Below are positions 1 through 6,433 of a DNA stretch of 7,658 nt, piece by piece. The notes beneath the pieces were generated by a model. That model was not told where the DNA came from, ran no database searches, and saw only the letters and a list, made by a program, of their open reading frames with translations. Origin of the DNA: Dehalococcoidia bacterium UBA1151 (GTDB taxonomy: Bacteria > Chloroflexota > Dehalococcoidia > Lucifugimonadales > Lucifugimonadaceae); assembly GCA_002311865.1 (NCBI GenBank), contig DBZV01000200.1:59712-67369 (forward strand), read 5' to 3'. The position numbers and the translations under genes were made by a program. How positions within the stretch are numbered: position 1 is the first letter of the stretch; each line of letters starts with the position of its first letter.

Positions 1-882
1 CCAGGCACGCACCTCGTCCTCGCCAACCGTAAGGAATGACATCAGGCCCAGCGACTCGTAGCAGAGCCTCAGTATCCGGTGCAGTCCGGGTTCGCCTGCG
101 CCAAGCGATGAGCGGAATTCAGCCTCCTCGGCATCGTCCATCTCGCTCAGTTCCATCTCCAACCTTCCACAGATCGCAGCACCGCCGGTCAGATCGCCGG
201 TGAGCATCTCGGCGAGCTCAGACTCAACGGATTCAGCGTCTGGAATGGCGTCTTCACTGATATTTACAGCGACTAGATAAGGCAGGCTGCTCACCAGAAA
301 CTGATCCTGGAGGCCACGCTGCTGTCCATCTGTGAGTTCCTGGGATCTCACGGGTACGCCGTATTCAAGTTGGGTCTGGACCAGCTTCAACTCTTCGATC
401 AGCTTGAACTGCGCGTCGCGATCAACGGCCTTCATATTTTTTACGTCGGAAAGCTTTTCGATTCGTCGATCGATGAGCGCAATGTCAGAGAACATGATGT
501 CGAACTCCACGTCTTTGGCATCCCGCCGCCAATCGACTGAGTCTCTGGAGTGGACCACGGAATCATCTTCGAAGGCGCGCACAACATGGAGCAACGCGTC
601 GACTTTCTGTAGCTGACCCATCGCCGCACCGTTGAACATTCCCTGATCTTGCTGGACGCTGCTTTGGCCAGGGATGTCTATATATGTGACCTCAGCGAAG
701 ATGGTCCGCTTCGGCTTGTATAGCTTGGTGAGTTTGTCCACACGGTCGTCCGGCACGTGGGCGACGCCGATGTTCGATTCGGGTTTCGCCTCGTACTGCC
801 CAACGGGGATGGCGCTGCCGGTAAGCGCGTTGAAAATGGTGGTCTTCCCCGAAGAAGGAAGACCGATGATAGCGATCTGCAT
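1..882 (-). CDS. ychF: YchF/OLA1-type P-loop NTPase (3' end outside window)
   Basis: This is the N-terminal 294 codons of a YchF/OLA1-family translation-factor-class (TRAFAC) NTPase, a cytosolic ribosome-associated protein that in studied members hydrolyses ATP. The frame is open from the ATG at 882 to the left edge. Visible motifs are the P-loop GLPSSGKTT (residues 7-15), the G3 motif DIPGQ (69-73), and NISE (207-210) in place of the GTP-specifying NKxD. NxxE is the YchF hallmark linked to ATP use. The segment HVVRAFEDD near 99-107 and the stretch EPGLHRILRLCYESLGLMSF followed by EVRAW match E. coli YchF. The last part is the start of the C-terminal TGS-like domain, so about 70 residues are missing compared with the usual ~363. 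An AGGA lies 10 nt before the ATG (893-896). The gene follows the DUF1232 gene on the same strand after a 72-nt gap that shows no clear signal. Oddities are SSGKTT instead of the common NVGKST, and Gln73 (see findings). Family assignment is firm; exact function is inferred. Confidence 0.93.
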   Translation of the reverse strand, partial: MQIAIIGLPSSGKTTIFNALTGSAIPVGQYEAKPESNIGVAHVPDDRVDKLTKLYKPKRTIFAEVTYIDIPGQSSVQQDQGMFNGAAMGQLQKVDALLHVVRAFEDDSVVHSRDSVDWRRDAKDVEFDIMFSDIALIDRRIEKLSDVKNMKAVDRDAQFKLIEELKLVQTQLEYGVPVRSQELTDGQQRGLQDQFLVSSLPYLVAVNISEDAIPDAESVESELAEMLTGDLTGGAAICGRLEMELSEMDDAEEAEFRSSLGAGEPGLHRILRLCYESLGLMSFLTVGEDEVRAW

Positions 883-954
883 CTAGTGGCGGTCCTGATA
901 ATTGGTTGGGTTGTGATGCTGGCCGTAGATGGAGGGCAGGCAGCTGAAGATCAA

Positions 955-1290
955 TTAATCGTCTTCAATTCGAATATCGGTGTCGATCGTGCGGCCGGAG
1001 TACTCATTGCCCTTGTCCACAGGCTTTGATCCCGTTACATGTTCAAGCACGACATTCCACGGTGAAAGAATGATGAAAAATCCAAGTAACATCGCTGAAA
1101 CAATCAGATCATCCAACTGGCCGCGGATAGGGATGAAATCTGGAATGATGTCGAAGGGCGTCACAACGTAGCCAAGGGCGATTATTGGCAGCACCTTGGT
1201 AGTAACGGGAACCCGACGGTCTCGCATTAGCTTCCAGATCAACCGGAATGCTGGCCGCAGGATAAAAAAAATTCTGAAAAGACTGAACAA
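955..1290 (-). CDS. DUF1232 (YkvA-like) small membrane protein
   Basis: This is a 111-residue protein with a DUF1232 core. The signature is TPFDIIPDFIPIRGQLDDLI at residues 44-63, matching the family pattern SPIDLIPDFIPxxGxLDDL. Hydrophobic stretches at about 33-45 and 62-75 flank it, so the protein is probably membrane-associated. The N-terminus (MFSLFRIFF, then RPAFRLIWKLMRDRRVP) is basic and hydrophobic, as is common in this family. The tail from about 85 is polar and acidic. The start is TTG at 1290: the only in-frame codons upstream before a TGA are non-start codons, and no good Shine-Dalgarno is visible. The biochemical role of DUF1232 proteins is not established. The gene lies upstream of ychF on the same strand and may share its transcript. 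A run of eight T on the coding strand (1264-1271) falls in codons 7-9. The family call is confident; the function is unknown. Confidence 0.85.
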   Translation of the reverse strand: MFSLFRIFFILRPAFRLIWKLMRDRRVPVTTKVLPIIALGYVVTPFDIIPDFIPIRGQLDDLIVSAMLLGFFIILSPWNVVLEHVTGSKPVDKGNEYSGRTIDTDIRIEDD

Positions 1291-1330
1291 AGTGTTGAAC
1301 GTGTTCCAGTTCGTGGTGAGGTTTGCTCAC

Positions 1331-1361
1331 CAATTATATATATCGAGCCACTCGTCAACGT
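1331..1361 (-). promoter_or_regulatory. candidate promoter for the DUF1232-ychF pair
   Basis: This is the most AT-rich part of the 105-bp divergent gap 1291-1395. Read on the minus strand it has TTGACG (1358-1353) and a perfect TATAAT (1338-1333). The spacer between them is only 14 nt, shorter than the usual 16-18, so this is a weak prediction. A transcript starting near 1327 would give a leader of about 36 nt before the TTG at 1290. A promoter for holA on the plus strand should lie in the same gap, but I see no convincing pair of boxes for it. Confidence 0.3.
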
Positions 1362-1395
1362 ATACGAATCCAATTGGCGATCAGGTCGCAACGTC

Positions 1396-2394
1396 ATGAT
1401 CCGCGTTTTGCACGGTTCGGATGAGTTCTCAGTCTCCGAGCGCCTGATTGAGATCAAGACCGCGGCTGGATCGCCTGAGGTGATGTTGCCCAATACCAAT
1501 ATATTCGAGGGCGACGGCTATTCCAGAGACGAGTTGATTGGAGCGGCCTCTGCTGTCCCGTTCCTGGCGGACAAGCGTCTGGTCATCGTGAAAGGCCTGC
1601 TGGGCCGCATAGAGGCGAACAGTGGTCGTCGGAATAGTCGGACCCTGAAAGTCCCGAAGGGAGACTGGACTGGGCTCAGCGATGTACTTCCCTCATTACC
1701 ACCATCCACGGATCTCATATTCGTGGATGGGGAACTGCGCAAGAATGGCGTTGGCCTGAAGACGGTTGGGTCGACCGCCACCGCTGAGCAGTTTGACGTG
1801 GCCCGCGGTCAGGCGCTGGACATGTGGATCGCTGAGCGGTTTCGCGCGGAAGGCGCGACGGCCGCGCAATCTGCGGTGCAACGATTGGCGGACCTGATTG
1901 GCGGGCAGACGCGCCTTTTGGCTCAAGAAATCAAGAAACTGTCTCTATATGCAAACGGACGTCCAATCGAGACGGCAGATATCGACCTGATGGTCGCGCC
2001 GGCTCGCGAAGCGAACATCTTTGCCGCAGTTGACGCGGTGCTGGATAGCAAGCCGTCAGAAGCTCTGCGAGCGATTCACCAGCTTCTGGATGAAGGGAGC
2101 AGCATTCACTATCTGCTGACCATGCTGGCACGCCAGACCCGCATGACGCTGGTCGCCCAGGACATGATGGATTCAAGCGCGACTGAATCGGACATTGCAA
2201 AGCGAATCGGAGTGCGAGAGGGCAGCTTCCCACTCCGCAAGACGCTCCAACAGGCCCGGGCTCACCCGCACGGATACCTAGCGTGGATCCACCGACAGCT
2301 CCTGGAAGCGGACGTGGGCTTCAAGACCTCAAGTGTTGGCGATGAACGGGCGGCCGCGGAGCTTCTGGTGGCGCGATTATCGACGGCGCGGTAG
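1396..2394 (+). CDS. holA: DNA polymerase III delta subunit
   Basis: This 332-residue protein has the expected length and architecture of the delta subunit, the clamp-loader member that opens the beta sliding clamp during replication. The N-terminus IRVLHGSDEFSVSERL (2-17) is the degenerate nucleotide-fold start typical of HolA, which lacks a working Walker A. SAVPFLADKRLVIVKG (52-67) matches the conserved 'PFF..rRlVvv' element. TDLIFVDGELRKN (105-117) gives the next core strand. The helical lid and collar follow: LADLIGGQTRLLAQEIKKLSLYA (164-186), then AREANIFAAVDAVL (203-216), then LLTMLARQTRMTLVAQDM. It closes with the family ending around AWIHRQLLEADVGFKTS (296-312). The start is ATG at 1396, with only a weak AGG 10 nt upstream. 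It converges on the PHP gene with 7 bp between the stop codons. holA is usually single-copy and essential, which supports a chromosomal setting. Confidence 0.93.
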   Translation: MIRVLHGSDEFSVSERLIEIKTAAGSPEVMLPNTNIFEGDGYSRDELIGAASAVPFLADKRLVIVKGLLGRIEANSGRRNSRTLKVPKGDWTGLSDVLPSLPPSTDLIFVDGELRKNGVGLKTVGSTATAEQFDVARGQALDMWIAERFRAEGATAAQSAVQRLADLIGGQTRLLAQEIKKLSLYANGRPIETADIDLMVAPAREANIFAAVDAVLDSKPSEALRAIHQLLDEGSSIHYLLTMLARQTRMTLVAQDMMDSSATESDIAKRIGVREGSFPLRKTLQQARAHPHGYLAWIHRQLLEADVGFKTSSVGDERAAAELLVARLSTAR

Positions 2395-2401
2395 GCGTTT
2401 C

Positions 2402-3046
2402 CTACGCGATCTCCACAGCCCGCAGATCTCCCTCTTTCAGCGCTTCGATCAGATCGTTCACATTCCTGATCTCGCCGAACAGTTCCGTGGCCACGTGTCC
2501 AAAATCGTCAGTTTTGTGGGAATCACTACCTCCGATGCCGGGCATTTGCGCGGTGAGAGCCAATTGGTCAGAGAACTGGTTTTGCTCTCTTGTCCCCCGG
2601 CCGTTTACCACTTCCAGGGCGTCTACCCAACTCATCAATGGGTTTTGCAGAGTAGATCGGATGGATGAGTCGAACTGCTCTTCAGATACTGGCTCTTGTC
2701 CGGGCGGGAGATTGCGACGATACGGGTGAGCGTAGATGGCTGCGCCGTTAGCGGCGAGGACCGCTGCCGCCAACTTCTCAGGGCGGTGGAATCCGAATAC
2801 GTACTCGGTCACTCCAAAGCACAGAACGTGTCCAGCATCTGTGTTGATCTCTGAGCCGGGAATCAGCACTATACCGGAATCTCCTGATGCGATCTCCAGC
2901 TCGTCGGGCGTCCAGAACTGATCGTGATCCGTGATGCACACCACATCGATTCCTCGATCGGCAGCGAGCGCCGCGTACTCGTTTATCGGAATTCCGCTAT
3001 CGTCTGAGCGATCCAGCGTGTGGCAGTGAAGGTCGATCAGGCTCAA
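2402..3046 (-). CDS. PHP-domain metal-dependent phosphoesterase
   Basis: This is a 214-residue stand-alone PHP (polymerase and histidinol phosphatase) domain, probably a cytosolic metal-dependent phosphoesterase or nuclease. All the usual metal-ligand motifs are present: DLHCHT (His7, His9), SDDSG (14-18), CITDHD (Asp40, His41), PGSEI (Glu66), YAHPYR (His107) and GGSDSHKTDDFG (Asp175, His177). ALEVVNGR (143-150) is the usual element before the last motif. It is shorter than the RNase AM/YciV type (about 290 residues), which carries an insertion. The spacing GHVLCFGV then GSDSH resembles compact PHP proteins of unknown substrate. The start is TTG at 3046: upstream in frame there are only non-start codons before a TGA, and the next Met is far past the first metal motif. 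No clear ribosome binding site is seen. It is convergent with holA and divergent from the TPR lipoprotein gene. The fold is confident; the substrate is unknown. Confidence 0.9.
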   Translation of the reverse strand: MSLIDLHCHTLDRSDDSGIPINEYAALAADRGIDVVCITDHDQFWTPDELEIASGDSGIVLIPGSEINTDAGHVLCFGVTEYVFGFHRPEKLAAAVLAANGAAIYAHPYRRNLPPGQEPVSEEQFDSSIRSTLQNPLMSWVDALEVVNGRGTREQNQFSDQLALTAQMPGIGGSDSHKTDDFGHVATELFGEIRNVNDLIEALKEGDLRAVEIA

Positions 3047-3243
3047 TGCGCGTCTGCGTGGTGTCTGGGGGATAGGTTCATTTGATCAAGATGTTAGACA
3101 GTTCCCCATCGATTCGATATCCCCAGAATGGGCCAGCTGATCCAACAACATCGTGAACCTGCGGCAGTCGACAGACGTATCAGCTACCAGTCATCGCGTA
3201 ATATCGGTGTAACGACCTGCCACGTATTTCTCACGGGAATCCC
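3047..3243. other. divergent intergenic region
   Basis: This gap of about 200 bp lies between the PHP gene (leftward) and the TPR lipoprotein gene (rightward), so both promoters should be here. I see no convincing -35/-10 pair on either strand. Small symmetrical elements are visible: TTGATCAA (3082-3089), ATCGATTCGAT (3108-3118), and a looser inverted repeat whose arms are CTGGGGGATA (3065-3074) and TATCCCCAG (3118-3126), with one unpaired G. No RNA gene or conserved riboswitch is recognisable. A 12-codon minus-strand reading frame (ATG at 3081, TGA at 3045-3043) overlaps the PHP start, but it has no support as a gene. Confidence 0.5.
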
Positions 3244-4143
3244 TTGCTGACTCGAAGATCGCTCACGAACCTGGCCATCGCGACCGGCCTGATTCTGGCT
3301 GTTGCATGTGGAACCGCAGTGGATAAGCACGCCGTCGAGATGGTCGAAGAAGTGCACGAACCCATTCCGACGGCTACCCCCGCGCCGACTCCCACACCTG
3401 AGCCATTTGTTGAGGAAGTCGAGGTAGTGGAAGAGTTGGATTATGAGTCGGAGGCGATTGAGAGCATCGGCCACTATGTGCGGGCTCACAACTATCTGAG
3501 CCGGGGCGATTACGTTCAGGCCGAACGGCGATTCACGCTGGTTATTGAGATTGAGCCTGATTTCGCGAGGGCTTGGGCGGGCAGGGGAGAGGCTCTGCTG
3601 TTCAAGAATGAGAGTGAGGCGGCCATAAATGATCTGACCATGGCCATCTCACTGAAGCCTGATCTTGCGGCTGCGTACTCTTCACGAGGTGAGGCGTGGC
3701 TGGAGGTTGGTGATTTTGAAGCTGCCAGAGGTGACGTAAAGATCGCAATAGCACTCGACCCCGAGGCTGCCCGCACGTGGATCGTCAAAGGACGGCTCGC
3801 GACGGTGGAGCGTGATTTTCTAGCTGCCCAGTCGGCCTTCGATACCGCGATCCTCCTTGCACCGGGGGAGGGGGTGCCTTATTTTTGGCGAGCCCGATTG
3901 CACTCAGCGGCCGGGCAGGTTCCGGTTGCAATCCGCGATCTTGACCGGGCGATAGAATACTCACCCGCGCTCTCTGCAGCGTATCTCGAAAAAGGTGTCC
4001 TCATCGCGAACGCAGGAGATTTCGCGGGTGCGAGAGAGCTGCTTGAAGAGGCTCGCGATCGCGCCAAAGATCCACGTAACCCCTCGGTCTATGAGCAGGC
4101 CCAAGAGCTCCTTGAACAACTTGACGAACAAGCGACGCCGTAA
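3244..4143 (+). CDS. TPR-repeat lipoprotein
   Basis: This is a 299-residue protein predicted to be exported and lipid-anchored. The N-terminus has a short basic stretch (LTRRS), a hydrophobic segment (about 10-20) and the lipobox-like LAVAC, with Cys22 as the likely modified residue. An acidic and Pro/Thr-rich linker follows (PIPTATPAPTPTPEP, 40-54), typical of surface proteins standing off the membrane. The rest is six tetratricopeptide repeats at exact 34-residue spacing: about 73-107, 108-141, 142-175, 176-209, 210-243 and 244-279. Each has the pattern G-x-x-x...A...A...P. TPR solenoids bind proteins or peptides, so an assembly or scaffold role is inferred; the partner is unknown. The start is TTG at 3244, the codon that leaves a normal signal peptide, with a weak GGGA 5 nt upstream. 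The 3' end overlaps the CoA-transferase start, suggesting co-transcription. Confidence 0.87.
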   Translation: MLTRRSLTNLAIATGLILAVACGTAVDKHAVEMVEEVHEPIPTATPAPTPTPEPFVEEVEVVEELDYESEAIESIGHYVRAHNYLSRGDYVQAERRFTLVIEIEPDFARAWAGRGEALLFKNESEAAINDLTMAISLKPDLAAAYSSRGEAWLEVGDFEAARGDVKIAIALDPEAARTWIVKGRLATVERDFLAAQSAFDTAILLAPGEGVPYFWRARLHSAAGQVPVAIRDLDRAIEYSPALSAAYLEKGVLIANAGDFAGARELLEEARDRAKDPRNPSVYEQAQELLEQLDEQATP

Positions 4144-6430
4144 ACCAGACAGCGACCCACTATCTGGACTTGTAGTTGTAGAACTTTCAGACGATCACGC
4201 CGGCGCCATTGTCGGGATGTTCCTGGCGGACTACGGCGCGGATGTAGTCAAATTCACGCCGCCTGGCGGATTTCCCCTCCAGCAATCGTCTTCTTACCTA
4301 GTATGGGATCGCGATAAGAAGCAAGCGCCGGCTGACGCATTGCGGGGGAGCAGCTCCGGGGTCAGCGCAGAACTCGTCGACGCGATTCTGAGCGCGGATA
4401 TCGTCATCTCATCGTTGACCAGCGAATTTCTGAAGTCGAGCGGAGTGGATGCGGACGGGCTGATGGCCGCCAACGGACGATTGATCTGGCTCAATATCAC
4501 CGCTCGTGGTGACGTGGACGAGCCGGGGTCCGAGATTGCCGGGGAAGGGCTGATTGCTGCCGAAACTGGAGTGTTGACCGAGCAGCGGACCCGTGATGGG
4601 AGCCCGTTCTGGAACGCGTTGCCGTTGGTGGGATACGGAACGGCGATGCTGGGTATCCTTGGTGTACTCTCTGCGCTGCATCGGCGTGAGGTAACTGGCC
4701 TTGGGCAGCGCGTTGATACGTCGCTGGTGCAAGGCTCTCTCGCAGCCCGTTCGCCGATGCTTGTGCGCGGCGAGGGTGTTGAGACGTGGGACTCAGCTGG
4801 AAACGACCCTCAGGGAGCCCTGCCAAACTATCGCCTCTATGAGACCTCTGACGGCAAGTGGATCCACATTGGCGCGCTGACTCCAGATTTCTGGAACAAG
4901 TTATCGATAGCGGGTGACTTGCTTGAACTGGTGACTGATCCGCAATTCGATACGGCTCCGATGTACTGGCCTACGGAAGAGATTCGAGATGCTGCGAAAA
5001 GAGTGATCGGGGATCGGATAATTACGCGATCTCGAGACGAATGGGTGCAGATTCTTCAGGATGGTGATGTGCCGGTGGCGCCCGCGCAGACTACAGACGC
5101 GCTGATCTATCATCCTCAGGTGCTCGCGAACGACATTCAGGTGGAGGTTGAATCGGGATCCGGTACGCTCGGCATTCAAGTAGCCCCGCCGATTACGCTT
5201 CACGGCTCAGAGTCGCACGAATCTGTCGGATTCACACCCAAACCTGACCCAGAGTTCAATGGTCCGCTATCTGGCGTTCACGTGCTCGATCTCTCGGCGT
5301 ATCTTGCGGGGCCGATTGGTCCGGCATACCTGGCTGATCTTGGTGCGAACGTGATCAAGGTTGAGCCTCTGACAGGCGAGGGCTGCCGGGTGCTCATGAT
5401 GCTGTACCTGGGCGGCAACACCGGAAAACGCGATATCGCTCTAAACATGAAGTCGATCGAGGCGCGTGAGGCGCTTGAGCGGCTCATCAAGTGGGCGGAC
5501 ATCATTGTTCATAACAATCGCGTTGGTGTTGTCGAGCGGCTGGGCATCGATTACGAGGCGGTTCGCATGATAAATCCAGTAGTTATCTACCTTCACACCA
5601 CTGGCTTTGGCAGCGAAGGGGTTATGGCCACGCGCCCAGGATTTGACCCGCTAGCGCAGTCGTTTACGGGGATTTCACAGGCCCAGGGTGGGCCGGGCAG
5701 ACCGCCGGTATTCCCGAAGACGCCAATCTGCGATATTGCGACCGCGATGCTAGGTGCTGCGGGCAGCCTTGTGGCGTTGTACCACCGGGATCGGACGGGT
5801 GAGGGGCAGCACATCGAGAACTCGTTGCTATCGACTGGACTGTGGCTGAAATCTGATTCTTTCGTCAGGCAGGAGGGCTTCGAGGAGCCGATTCTTACGA
5901 ACGCCGACAACACCGGCCTTCATGCTTCACACAGGTCGTATGAGGCGTTGGACGGGTGGATCTTCGTTGGCACTCGCACCGACGATCAGAAGGCAAGTCT
6001 CGCCGCGATCACAGGTGTTGCCGGGTTGGCGGATGCCGGTCCAGGTGTCGATGGTGACGATGAAACAGCTCGACAGGCCCAGGATATCTTCGCTGGATCA
6101 ACAGTCGCTGAGTGGGCGGAGCGATTCGCTGAAGCGGGCGTTCCGTCGGCACGAGTGGCCGAGGACATCGAAGAGGGTGTGTATGGGAATTCTGATGTGT
6201 TGCGGTTGCGTGCAGTGACCGGTGCGGAATACCCAGGATTCACGAACCTGAGACAGCCTGGGCTCCTGATTGGATTTAGCGAGTCACCGGGAGAACGCAG
6301 ACGCGGGTCGCCTGCCTGTGGGCAGGACACGGAGCCGGTTCTATCGGAACTGGGCTACAGCGCTGGTCAGATCGCCGCCCTTGAGTCAGCGGGCGCCGTG
6401 GCCAGATTCGGTGAGCAAGGTCAGGCGTAG
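4091..6430 (+). CDS. tandem CaiB/BaiF family III CoA-transferase fusion
   Basis: This is a 779-residue cytosolic protein made of two class III (CaiB/BaiF, formyl-CoA-transferase-like) domains. Such enzymes move CoA between carboxylic acids, or racemise acyl-CoAs in the AMACR branch. Half 1 runs from PLSGLVVVELSD (23-34) through TGLGQRVDTSL (202-212) and the small-domain element PNYRLYETSDGKW (245-257). Half 2 starts at GPLSGVHVLDLS (391-402). It continues with NTGKRDIALNMKS, RPGFDPLAQ, GRPPVFPKTPICDIATA, TGEGQHIENSL (569-579) and SYEALDGWIFVG (616-627). Normal family members are about 400 residues, so this is two units in one chain. Asp548 in PICDIATA aligns with the catalytic Asp; the matching position in half 1 is Gly181. 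The start is uncertain: ATG 4091, TTG 4112 and TTG 4121 are all in frame, and none has a strong ribosome binding site. The frame is also open back to 3995, but homology begins only near residue 23. The gene overlaps the TPR gene by 53 bp and ends 3 bp from the convergent DUF3179 gene. The substrate is unknown. Confidence 0.9.
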   Translation: MSRPKSSLNNLTNKRRRKPDSDPLSGLVVVELSDDHAGAIVGMFLADYGADVVKFTPPGGFPLQQSSSYLVWDRDKKQAPADALRGSSSGVSAELVDAILSADIVISSLTSEFLKSSGVDADGLMAANGRLIWLNITARGDVDEPGSEIAGEGLIAAETGVLTEQRTRDGSPFWNALPLVGYGTAMLGILGVLSALHRREVTGLGQRVDTSLVQGSLAARSPMLVRGEGVETWDSAGNDPQGALPNYRLYETSDGKWIHIGALTPDFWNKLSIAGDLLELVTDPQFDTAPMYWPTEEIRDAAKRVIGDRIITRSRDEWVQILQDGDVPVAPAQTTDALIYHPQVLANDIQVEVESGSGTLGIQVAPPITLHGSESHESVGFTPKPDPEFNGPLSGVHVLDLSAYLAGPIGPAYLADLGANVIKVEPLTGEGCRVLMMLYLGGNTGKRDIALNMKSIEAREALERLIKWADIIVHNNRVGVVERLGIDYEAVRMINPVVIYLHTTGFGSEGVMATRPGFDPLAQSFTGISQAQGGPGRPPVFPKTPICDIATAMLGAAGSLVALYHRDRTGEGQHIENSLLSTGLWLKSDSFVRQEGFEEPILTNADNTGLHASHRSYEALDGWIFVGTRTDDQKASLAAITGVAGLADAGPGVDGDDETARQAQDIFAGSTVAEWAERFAEAGVPSARVAEDIEEGVYGNSDVLRLRAVTGAEYPGFTNLRQPGLLIGFSESPGERRRGSPACGQDTEPVLSELGYSAGQIAALESAGAVARFGEQGQA

Positions 6431-6433
6431 CCG

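Noticed and set aside
332..616. Plus-strand open frame of 94 codons opposite ychF
   Set aside because: It is a Ser/Thr-rich shadow of the ychF coding strand.
1931..2233. Minus-strand open frame of 100 codons within holA
   Set aside because: It is fully antisense to a well-supported gene, is rich in Cys/Pro/Ser/Arg and has no recognisable domain.
2395..2401. Rho-independent terminators between the convergent gene pairs (here and at 6431-6433)
   Set aside because: The gaps are 7 and 3 bp, and I see no GC-rich hairpin followed by a T run at either junction.
3043..3081. 12-codon minus-strand leader peptide overlapping the PHP start
   Set aside because: The ATG-to-TGA frame overlaps the TTG start by 2 nt, which would suit coupling, but it has no ribosome binding site and short frames like this are common by chance.
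3995..4090. N-terminal extension of the CoA-transferase frame to an ATG at 3995
   Set aside because: These 32 codons lie inside the TPR gene's last repeat, read as a Ser/Arg-rich sequence with no family similarity, and lie far before the conserved PLSGL start.
4409..4826. Two overlapping minus-strand open frames (109 and 107 codons) inside the CoA-transferase gene
   Set aside because: Their Arg/Ser/Pro/Gln-rich composition is typical of antisense shadow frames, and the sense strand has clear homology throughout.
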